Below, one piece after another: positions 1 to 8,100 of a stretch of 64,000 nt of DNA; position 1 is the stretch's first letter, and each line of letters begins with the position of its first letter. A model generated the notes under the pieces. That model was not told where the DNA came from and ran no database searches. It saw only the letters and a list, made by a program, of their open reading frames with translations. The stretch is from Nostocales cyanobacterium LEGE 11386 (GTDB lineage: Bacteria > Cyanobacteriota > Cyanobacteriia > Cyanobacteriales > Nostocaceae). Where the stretch lies: contig JADEXK010000028.1 in the NCBI GenBank assembly GCA_015207155.1, positions 1-64,000 of the forward strand, written 5' to 3'. The translations under genes and the position numbers were made by a program.

Positions 1-37
1 GTGCTCCCCTGCTCCCCCTATCCCCTTGTCCCTACCC

Positions 38-174
38 GTGTACACATAAATCATCTGATCCCCCTTGAAAAGGGGGACTTGAAGAAGTTTTCCCCCCTTG
101 AAAAGGGGGATTTAGCAGGGTGGTTAGGGGGATCGAAACGCTGTTAGGCAACTTGATAAGACTTATGTGTACAC
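38..174. repeat. TIR-bounded small repeat element
   Basis: A perfect 12-bp inverted repeat (GTGTACACATAA at 38-49, its complement at 163-174) bounds about 110 nt that contain two copies of a CCCCCTTGAAAAGGGGGA palindrome and the phrase TTAGCAGGGTGGTTAGGGGG. There is no reading frame of note. The architecture is that of a MITE-like or REP-like non-coding element; similar CCCCCTT/AAGGGGG palindromes are common between Nostoc genes. The remainder of 1-287 holds pyrimidine-rich sequence and the upstream region of psb34. Confidence 0.6.
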
Positions 175-241
175 CCTAGCCCCTTGTCTCTACTCCCTAA
201 TGTAACGATTTATCTCTAAGTAAGAGAGTGGAATATGACGC

Positions 242-254
242 TTATGTAACATAA
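242..254. promoter_or_regulatory. 13-nt palindrome upstream of psb34
   Basis: TTATGT-A-ACATAA is a perfect 6+1+6 inverted repeat about 33 nt before the psb34 start. One half, read on the minus strand, is GTTACATAA, which resembles a single half of the HLR1 direct repeat bound by RpaB at high-light genes, but a second half at the right spacing is not seen. It could be an operator or simply AT-rich chance. Confidence 0.25.
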
Positions 255-287
255 AACCAATAAAAGTACATAATAAGGAATTAATTC

Positions 288-467
288 ATGCCTTATACAA
301 ACGAAGAAGGCGGTCGTTTAAATAATTTTGCCCAAGAACCAAAGATTTACCAAGCAGAACCTCCTACCAATGAGCAAAAGCGCAACTATATTTTCTTAGG
401 ACTTGCTGCTACGGTTTTGGTTGCTGGTTTAATTTTTGTTGCCTTCTCTGTTTCTAATGTCAGTTGA
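288..467 (+). CDS. psb34: Photosystem II assembly protein Psb34
   Basis: This 59-residue protein has the start MPYTNEEGGRLNNFA, the segment EPKIYQAEPPT and one C-terminal transmembrane helix (about residues 34-55) ending in FSVS. That matches Psb34, the Synechocystis ssl1498 type, a small thylakoid protein related in its helix to high-light-inducible proteins. Psb34 is known to bind the PSII assembly intermediate that carries CP47 and to help exchange Hlips during conversion to mature PSII. An AAGGA ribosome-binding site lies about 8 nt before the ATG. The gene stands alone, with 245 nt before the next start, so it is probably monocistronic. The assignment rests on the recognisable N-terminus plus length and topology. 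Confidence 0.85.
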   Translation: MPYTNEEGGRLNNFAQEPKIYQAEPPTNEQKRNYIFLGLAATVLVAGLIFVAFSVSNVS

Positions 468-712
468 GCATAAAATTTTTTAATGAAATTTAATTTTTTA
501 GTGTTAAAGGTTCCCATGTTAGCAGGAGCCTTATTTTTTCTTTTTTGCTAGAATCATATAGGAAAATTAAAGTATAAATATATACTTGTAATTCTACCAA
601 ACTGAAAAGCTCGATTTATCCTGAGCAAAGTAACAATCATCATTAGATTTTTCGTCTGCTAGGATGTGTCCGAAGAGGTTTATGTATACCATGTTTTGGC
701 TATTTAGCCGCC

Positions 713-2908
713 ATGAGCGTGAATGATACTGCACACTCCGATAATTTTACTTGGAATCGACAAGTATATCACCGTCTGAAACTTGCCCTGAGTCTTGGCT
801 TACGGCGACAACTTTTTTTGGCTGTAAGTGATGATTTACACTTGAGAAATCAAGTAGCTGCTCGTTTGCATTCTACTTTGGCTTATCCAGTGGGACAGGT
901 GCTATATCAGCCTTTGGATGGACAGGAAACCAGTACTCCTGCATATCCGCGATTAGTCACATTAAGGTTGAATTTAAGCGATCCGAATCCCATAGATCAT
1001 ATAAATCAATGGCTAGCTAACTATCCACCGCCAATTGTGGGTGCATCGAAAGATACACCAGGACGACCTTTACCCATACCATCATTTCAGATTGTGGGTG
1101 TAGAGCGATTAACCAAGCAATCAGTGGCAATACAGCGTTTATTTTTACACTATCTACGCTTAAGTGAGCAGAATTTTTCTAGCCAAGAGTCTAGTCGGTT
1201 TCTAGAATCTAGCGTGCTGTTGTGGGTATCGCGTCCTTGGTTATCTGCTATTCAACAGTCAGCACCACAATTTTGGCGTTGGCGTACAGGTGTATTTGTG
1301 TTTGCAGGAGAACCTACACCAACAACACAAAATCAAGGTTATCCAGAACGTGCTTCCAGTTCAAGAAACTTGGATTTAGGAAATCTTGAGCAATCTATTC
1401 TCGATGAATCAGTCATCGAAGCCGAACTCCAAGCCGCATCGGCTACAGGCTTAAAATTTGGGGATGATTTTGACTTACCTGTCGAAGCACCAACGCACCA
1501 CCAAGGTAATTTGACATCGCCATCTTTGAAGACTGGGACAAAGCCACAGGTATCTACTGCTAGATCTAGTAAGAGCAATAATTTACCACTGTCATCGTTA
1601 CCTCATATTAGCAAAGAGTTAACAGAGCTAGTACTAGCAACAATTAACACTAAGCTGGCTCAAGATGCAGAAGATAATTGGCAACCCCAGCAAGTTCTCT
1701 TAGAGATTGAAGAATTACACTCACAGCAGGCCTCAGCAGAGGTGCTGGCAGCAGCGTATCATCACTTGGGGAACTTATATCGCTTGCGCGTTGAACAGGG
1801 ACAGTCAAATATAGAAAATTTGATGGTGGCAATTCTCGCTTATCAAGAAGCGATCGCCTATGATGAAACTTCGCCACAACTACCAGATATTTTAAATGAC
1901 TTGGGTACACTCTACTGGATGTTGTACCGCACACCACACAACGCCGGGGATGGTAGAAATTACATAGAGCAGGGAATTGAATTTTATCATTTGGCTTTAA
2001 AGCTGATTTCTCCCACAGAACAGTCAGAAACTTATGCACGGGTACAAAATAATCTAGGGACAGCTTACGGTGATTTAGCGCGTTTTGTGAATCCAGCAGA
2101 TAACTGGCAGCAAGCAGTTTTAGCTTATAGTGAAGCGCTGCGCTATCGTACAGCCGAAATGGAACCTTTAAAGTATGCTGCTTGCCAAAATAATTTAGGT
2201 ACTGCTTACTGGCATTTGGGGCAATATAATCAACCAATTGTGCATTTAAAGAAAGCGATCGCCTCATACAAACAAGCGCTGGCTTATTATATCCCTGAAC
2301 AGGAACCGCTTAAATATGGGATGATTCAAAATAACATCGGTACTGCTTACTGGAATTTGGCACAATACGAACAACCAGCAGAAAATTTGCAATTAGCAAT
2401 TGATGTTTATAGCGAAGCTTTAAAATATCGGACTCCTGCTAATGTTCCCAGCGCCTGTGCCGCTACACAAAATAATCTTGGTACAGCCTATTGGCATTTA
2501 GCAAATTTATCGCAAACAACTAAAGAGGCACGGCAAAAGTTACTACAACTGTCTATTAATGCTTATGATGAAGCTATTGCCTTGGCGCAGTCACTTAGCG
2601 GTATACCTTTAAGTTTTGATTTGTTTGCGGCTCACAATAATTTGGGATTAGCTCATTATCAGCTAGTAACTGATAATTCTTTTAGTGGTAATAAAGCTAC
2701 AACTTCACAACATTTAGAAGCGGCTTTAAATAATCATTTGCAAGCTTTAAATGGATTGAGTAAACAACCAGAGGCTTATCAAACAACTTTCACTTATGTG
2801 GTGAAAACAATTCGGGCTTTCCACAGTGAATTGGGGATACAGGGGCAAAATTTAGCTTTATCTAAGGTTCCTGGTCATTTGTTACCGGAAATTTTACCTA
2901 AGTTGTAG
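713..2908 (+). CDS. TPR-repeat protein, cyanobacterial conserved
   Basis: This 731-residue soluble protein has two parts. Residues 1-270 form a region without a motif I can name. A low-complexity linker follows, and from about residue 330 there are at least six tetratricopeptide repeats, visible as recurring NNLGTAYWHL-type helices (NNLGTAYGDLA, NNIGTAYWNLA, NNLGLAHYQL). TPR arrays are protein-binding scaffolds, so a role in assembling a complex is likely but the partner is unknown. No signal peptide or membrane segment is seen. The ATG at 713 lacks a clear Shine-Dalgarno sequence. A long antisense frame at 1650-2267 is a shadow of the repeats. Confidence 0.75.
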   Translation: MSVNDTAHSDNFTWNRQVYHRLKLALSLGLRRQLFLAVSDDLHLRNQVAARLHSTLAYPVGQVLYQPLDGQETSTPAYPRLVTLRLNLSDPNPIDHINQWLANYPPPIVGASKDTPGRPLPIPSFQIVGVERLTKQSVAIQRLFLHYLRLSEQNFSSQESSRFLESSVLLWVSRPWLSAIQQSAPQFWRWRTGVFVFAGEPTPTTQNQGYPERASSSRNLDLGNLEQSILDESVIEAELQAASATGLKFGDDFDLPVEAPTHHQGNLTSPSLKTGTKPQVSTARSSKSNNLPLSSLPHISKELTELVLATINTKLAQDAEDNWQPQQVLLEIEELHSQQASAEVLAAAYHHLGNLYRLRVEQGQSNIENLMVAILAYQEAIAYDETSPQLPDILNDLGTLYWMLYRTPHNAGDGRNYIEQGIEFYHLALKLISPTEQSETYARVQNNLGTAYGDLARFVNPADNWQQAVLAYSEALRYRTAEMEPLKYAACQNNLGTAYWHLGQYNQPIVHLKKAIASYKQALAYYIPEQEPLKYGMIQNNIGTAYWNLAQYEQPAENLQLAIDVYSEALKYRTPANVPSACAATQNNLGTAYWHLANLSQTTKEARQKLLQLSINAYDEAIALAQSLSGIPLSFDLFAAHNNLGLAHYQLVTDNSFSGNKATTSQHLEAALNNHLQALNGLSKQPEAYQTTFTYVVKTIRAFHSELGIQGQNLALSKVPGHLLPEILPKL

Positions 2909-2986
2909 ATATGGTGCAACGAGTCAAACTAGATGAACCCCAGATGCTGGAAGTAAAATAAAATTATCCGCCACTTAACCCCCATC

Positions 2987-3208
2987 ATGGTTATCCCAGA
3001 ACTCGAACAGCAACTCCTTCAACTTCCCCCCAATGATAAACTGTATATTATCCAACTCCTCACCCAAAGTCTGACCACACACAACACCCACCCCGACCAA
3101 CCAAGTAAACTCTCAGAATTCTTCCGTCAATCTCCCCTAGCTGAACTCCCCGAAGAACTCGACCTGAGTCGAGATCCCAGCCTCCCCCGCGATGGCTTCA
3201 CCCCATGA
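2987..3208 (+). CDS. Putative antitoxin of a VapBC-type pair
   Basis: A 73-residue protein begins MVIPELEQQLLQLPPNDKLYIIQLL, the helical pattern common in small cyanobacterial proteins encoded just before PIN-domain toxins. Its stop overlaps the start of the downstream PIN gene by four bases (ATGA), the usual translational coupling of toxin-antitoxin pairs. No DNA-binding motif such as AbrB or ribbon-helix-helix is obvious. Its C-terminal half is rich in Pro and acidic residues and could wrap the toxin. The antitoxin role is inferred from position and size, not from a recognised family. Confidence 0.65.
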   Translation: MVIPELEQQLLQLPPNDKLYIIQLLTQSLTTHNTHPDQPSKLSEFFRQSPLAELPEELDLSRDPSLPRDGFTP

Positions 3209-3627
3209 CCTACCTCCTTGATACCTGCCTAATTTCCGAACTGGTTGCCAAACAACCAAATCAACAAGTTTTAGATTGGCTAGATGCCCAAGTGTCAGAA
3301 ACACTTTACCTCAGCGTCATTACAATTGGCGAAATCGCTAAAGGCATCAGTAGACTTACTGATTCTCAGAGGAAAGAATCTCTAACAAAATGGTTAAACG
3401 AAACCCTACCCAATCGCTTTGAACACAGAATTTTAAGTATAGATGTCTCAACAATGGTGTTGTGGGGAAACTTAGTCGGACAATTAGAACAGAATGGGCG
3501 ACCGCTACCCGTTGTGGATTCTCTCATTGCAGCGATCGCTCTGCAAAACTCTTTATCACTTGTCACCCGTAATGAAAAAGATTTTGCTGGGACAGGGGTT
3601 GTAATCATTAATCCTTGGTCTATTTGA
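3205..3627 (+). CDS. vapC: PIN-domain VapC-type toxin (ribonuclease)
   Basis: This 140-residue protein has the PIN-domain layout: MTYLLDTCLISEL with the first acidic residue at Asp6, a GEIAKGI segment near residue 43 carrying the conserved Glu, VVDSLIAAIAL near residue 105 with the third acidic residue, and a terminal VTRNEKDFAG strand. The length and the N-terminal LLDTCLISEL place it with the VapC/FitB group, Mg-dependent ribonucleases that cleave tRNA or other RNA when not held by their antitoxin. All four acidic positions appear present, so it is probably active. It overlaps its upstream partner by four bases. Confidence 0.85.
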   Translation: MTYLLDTCLISELVAKQPNQQVLDWLDAQVSETLYLSVITIGEIAKGISRLTDSQRKESLTKWLNETLPNRFEHRILSIDVSTMVLWGNLVGQLEQNGRPLPVVDSLIAAIALQNSLSLVTRNEKDFAGTGVVIINPWSI

Positions 3628-3775
3628 GCTAGACACAAAAATACAGCATTTACGATCGCACCTGCATAATGTGGGGTGAACCAGTTGCCTAGGTTGGAAA
3701 ACTCGCCTACAGCGCTGGTTCACCAAGTCGTTAAGAACGCCAAGGAAAAAAAATTTACTTTTTTTCTGTCTACGC

Positions 3776-3835
3776 CTCTGTGGTGCAATAAATTACTTTT
3801 AAACCACAGAGACACGGAGAACACAGAGTAAAGAG
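3776..3835. repeat. CTCTGTGGT / ACCACAGAG hairpin repeat
   Basis: CTCTGTGGT at 3776-3784 pairs with ACCACAGAG at 3803-3811, followed by a second ACACAGAG unit. The same words recur at 13855-13880, 25228-25290, 37805-37840 and 42315-42345, so this is a dispersed family. It lies at the 3' end side of both converging genes (PIN toxin and ispH) and could act as a terminator, though no clear U-tract adjoins it. Confidence 0.55.
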
Positions 3836-3852
3836 ATGGGGGAGTTTTTAAT

Positions 3853-5061
3853 TTAAAGTACTGGTACTAATGCTTTTAATGCGAAAATCTTTCCAATCAC
3901 ATCTTCGACTACTTTATCTGGTGTAGAAGCACCAGAAGTCACTCCTACAATAATTTTGCCATTGGGTAGCCAGTTTTGAGCGATCGCGATTTCTCCATTT
4001 AGTTGCCGATGTTCAATGGTGGTGGCTGATTTAATGCGCTCTACACAATCAATGTGATAGGAAGGGATTTTCTTTTCGGCAGCGATTTGTTGCAATTGAG
4101 CCGTATTCGATGAATTAAACCCACCAATTACTACCATTAAATCTACATTTTGTTCTACTAATTCCAACATGGCATCTTGCCGTTCTTGGGTAGCATCACA
4201 AATGGTGTTAAAACTTTGGAAATGCTGGTTTAATTCAGTTGTGCCATACTTCTGCATCATAGTACGCTCAAACAGCTTGCCTATTTTCTCGGTTTCGCCT
4301 TTGAGCATTGTTGTTTGGTTAGCAATCCCCACTCGTTCTAAGTCCTGATCAGGGTCAAATCCTGCCGAACAAGCTTTAGCGAATTTTTGTAAAAATTCTG
4401 CGCGATCGCCACCATGAAGAATGTAGTCTGCAACATATTGTGCTTCCTGTAAATTCAGCACGATGAGATATTTGCCAGCAAAGGAACTAGTAGCAACGGT
4501 TTCTTCATGCTTGTATTTACCGTGAATAATTGAGGTATAAGCAACTTTTTTGTGCTTTTCCACCGTATTCCAAACTTTAGATACCCAAGGACAAGTTGTA
4601 TCGACAATTTTGCATCCTTGATCATGCAGAATTTGCATTTCTTGCACGCTGGCACCAAAAGCGGGTAGGATGACTACATCTCCTGTTTCTACAACAGAAA
4701 AGTCTTTTTTACCAGCTGCCACCGGAATAAATCCGATTTGCATTTCTTGCATCCGTTGATTCACTGAGGGATTGTGAATAATTTCGTTAGTAATCCAGAT
4801 GCGTTCTGTGGGGAAATGCTGACGGGTTTCATAAGCCATGGCTACAGCACGTTCTACACCCCAGCAAAAACCAAAGGCTTGTGCTAGTCGGATAGTAACA
4901 TCACCTCTCTCTAGAACGTAGTTGCGATCGCGAATTTCCTGGATCAAGCTGCTTTGATACTCAGATTGCAACTGGGTAGTGACTTCTGCTTGGTGACCAA
5001 ACCCCTTACGATTATAATTTTCCGAATGTTGGAGTGTACGTTTAAAAGCTTTTGTATCCAT
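3853..5061 (-). CDS. ispH: 4-hydroxy-3-methylbut-2-enyl diphosphate reductase
   Basis: IspH performs the last step of the MEP isoprenoid pathway, reducing HMBPP to IPP and DMAPP with a [4Fe-4S] cluster. All three cluster cysteines are visible: Cys66 in [10 protein letters not shown], Cys157 in DTTCPWVSK and Cys288 in [18 protein letters not shown] near the C-terminus is also family-typical. At 402 residues it is longer than the E. coli enzyme (about 316) because of an N-terminal extension and internal insertions, as in the cyanobacterial/plant branch that takes electrons from ferredoxin. It lies 84 nt downstream of tamB on the same strand and may be partly read from it. Confidence 0.97.
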   Translation of the reverse strand: MDTKAFKRTLQHSENYNRKGFGHQAEVTTQLQSEYQSSLIQEIRDRNYVLERGDVTIRLAQAFGFCWGVERAVAMAYETRQHFPTERIWITNEIIHNPSVNQRMQEMQIGFIPVAAGKKDFSVVETGDVVILPAFGASVQEMQILHDQGCKIVDTTCPWVSKVWNTVEKHKKVAYTSIIHGKYKHEETVATSSFAGKYLIVLNLQEAQYVADYILHGGDRAEFLQKFAKACSAGFDPDQDLERVGIANQTTMLKGETEKIGKLFERTMMQKYGTTELNQHFQSFNTICDATQERQDAMLELVEQNVDLMVVIGGFNSSNTAQLQQIAAEKKIPSYHIDCVERIKSATTIEHRQLNGEIAIAQNWLPNGKIIVGVTSGASTPDKVVEDVIGKIFALKALVPVL

Positions 5062-5145
5062 TGGTTTTGCTATTTAAATCACTATTTCTTATTTTCTCGT
5101 GCTAGGACGCGTTTTTATTCAGCAATGCGAAAAGTTCAAGTAGAA

Positions 5146-8100
5146 TTAAAACCGTCTTTGAAACTCTACTACTGCACGACTGTCATCGTCTAAATTAGTA
5201 GAAGCACGCAAACGGATTTCGTCGTTAATTCGGTAATTAACACCCCACTGGAAGGGGTCGTTTGCTGTCAAAATTTTGATACTGGAAACGGAAATTTTCG
5301 GAGAAATATCAATTCCTGCCTCCGCAGCCAATTCCAAACTGGAATTGCTCCTACCTGCTTCCGGATTATTGGAAATGATAGTGGGAAATACACGCAGTTC
5401 ACTTAACCCTACAGCGCTACCAATCTGGTTAAAAGCTGCCTGAAAGTTGCTGAATACAGCTGAACCAGCAATGTTAATCAGACCCAAGGTGCTGTCTCCA
5501 CCCCCCTGGTCACCTAAAAATCCACCACCCAACAAAGCGACAATTTCAGTGTCAGAGCGTGTTGGACTGCTTGTTAGTTCTAGATTCTCATTGAGTTGAC
5601 TGGCAAAACCTTGAACATTGGCTTCAACTCGAACACTCTCTAAAGCTGCTAACCCGGCGGTGTTTGTCCGGGTAAAATCACTACTTTGAACTACATCTAG
5701 TACCTTAGCAAATAGCCGAACATCTAATTCGGGGTCACGGGGTTGGCTGGCTCTAAAAGTCGCGGTATGTTTATATCCACGAGCCAGGTTAAACTGGGTA
5801 GTAAACAAATTCACGCCACCTTGTTCTAACCTGATGGTGCCATCGGGTATTGGTTCTGCAAAGGAACCGTTAACTGTGAGGTTGCCGGTTGCTCGGAAGC
5901 TAAGAATAGGTGGACGGTTGATTTGGACGTTTTTACCGAGTTCTATCTCTAAATTATTAAATGTCGCTAAAGTATTGCCGTCATCAGGTTGAATCTGCTT
6001 GTTAGTTGCTGAGGATGATAAACCAGGAGTGTTATTTGCAGGTTGATCTGGGTTGGCAGAATCGGCTAGCAGTACCTGACCATCAAATAAATTCACTTTA
6101 CCGCCAATTTCTGGGTTCAGGGCAGAACCAGTAATTTGCAGATTACCACTAGCTCCTCCTTGGTAAAGTCCCTTGAGATTTAAAGCTAGTTCACCTATGT
6201 TAATAGTGAGGGGATTGTCAAGATTAGCTGGCCCGTTGTCAAAGATGGGAATTTCTCCCGCAGCTTTGATATCACCCCGGCTAAACCTACCCTCCAGATT
6301 TTCTACTAAAATCCGGTCAAAATCAAACTGGATTTTTCCGGTAACACTTCTGACCTTGCCTGGCAACGCCTGAGCTGTAAAAGTAGCATTATTAACAGTG
6401 GCAATGCCATTTACCTGTGGCTGTTGTCTGGTACCGCGCACTGTAATGTCTACGTCTCCTTCACCCTGCTCAAAGGCTACCTGATTAGTCAACAGATTTA
6501 AGATTGCTAATCCCTCGTTTTTCACTTTCACATCCAGACTAATTTGATTGCTATCTGGTGCTACAGATGCAAAAGGTAACTGATAAGGAATACTACCAGT
6601 AATATTCACTGGTTCCGTTTCCACAACTGAGACGGTACTGCCAAAGTTCAGCCGTCCATCGGCATAACTGAAACTGGCTGTAGCGGATTCTACTGGTTGC
6701 TGATTCAATCTTCCTTCTGTGATTTCCAACTCCCCTCTACCTTGGGGATTGGCAACACTGCCTGCTAAAGCTGCTGTACCACTGAGATTCCCGGAAATTC
6801 CCACTGGGAGGTTAACAAAATTATTGAGTAACTCTAGAGGAAAATTATTGACTCGCAACTGACCAGATTGATCATCGCCGCCAATGTTACCTCTAAAAGC
6901 GAGACGGCTATTTTCTAATTCAATCCGTAGTGGAAGTAACTGTAAAACGCCATTTTCAAATCTGCCTTGGGCAACTATATTGTTGGCAGTATAAAAACGA
7001 TTGGGTTCTTCCTTTTTACCCCAGGCAAAGTTTTGCCCATTCAAATCAAATTGCACTGATAGGCCGTTAGCTGTGGCAGTATTTACAGCAACTTCCCCGT
7101 TAAAAGTCCCTTGTAAATCGGCTAAATCTGGAATGGGATTAGAGTCCCGCCGTTCTTGTTCCTGTGCTGTTAGCAGTGCATTAATTTCATAAAAGCGCTT
7201 GAGTTGGGTTAACAAAGGCTGATTAGGTAACCCACGGGATTTGGTTGTGAGGTCTGCAGCTGTACCGTAGGTTGGTTCGGCCGCACCGCGTTGCAAATCT
7301 TGTAATTCAAATATCTGCGCTACCGTCAACACATCTTGGATATTACCTTGGTTGACATTGAGTTTACCTTGTAGTTGCGGCCCTTGAGGGGTCTGACCAA
7401 AATTACCAGCAAAGGCGTAGCTACTGTTACCTTTGACAAATTCACTACTGGTGAGCGTGGTTTTACCATCACCGTAGCGGAACTGAGCCGCTAAACGATC
7501 GCCTGTAATGCGACCAATTTCTGGAGATGCGATCGCTAAATTGCCGGTTGTGGCTAATGTCTGCTGATTTACCTGTAAATCTCCAGTTAACAAACCAGCT
7601 ACTCGACCAGCACCCAAACGCAGATTTGGCGGCGGTGTCAAATTCAAGATTTGTAAGGGGAAGTTGGCAACTTTCACTGTCCAATCATTTCCTTGAGCTT
7701 GACCTGAGGCGAAGGCTTGCTGCCACTGTACTAAAAAGGATTGGGGACGATTTTGGGCATCTAAATTGAAGGCAAGGCGATCGCTATTACCTGTGATGTC
7801 TAAATTCAAACCTTGTCCTTGTGTTGACTGAATATTTCCAGTTAACAATGGCTCAAAAGCTATGTCTTGTACCACCAAATCTCGTAAACTGATTTTCCCT
7901 GTGACGTTGGGTAAGGGCAGATTACCTGTGATTTGTCCATCAAAATCTACATTCCCTGCCACAGCTACCTGATTTGGCAGATTGATCGGTAATTGTTGCA
8001 AATTGTAATTCTGCGCTTGGACGTTGAGATTTAACCGAGTGATTTCCGGGATACCTGCGATGTTAGCGTTAGCAAATATATCACCACTGACATTTAATCC

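Noticed and set aside
1650..2267. A 205-codon minus-strand frame inside the TPR gene
   Set aside because: It is antisense to well-formed TPR units, has no ribosome-binding site or family pattern, and its length follows from codon bias in the repeats.
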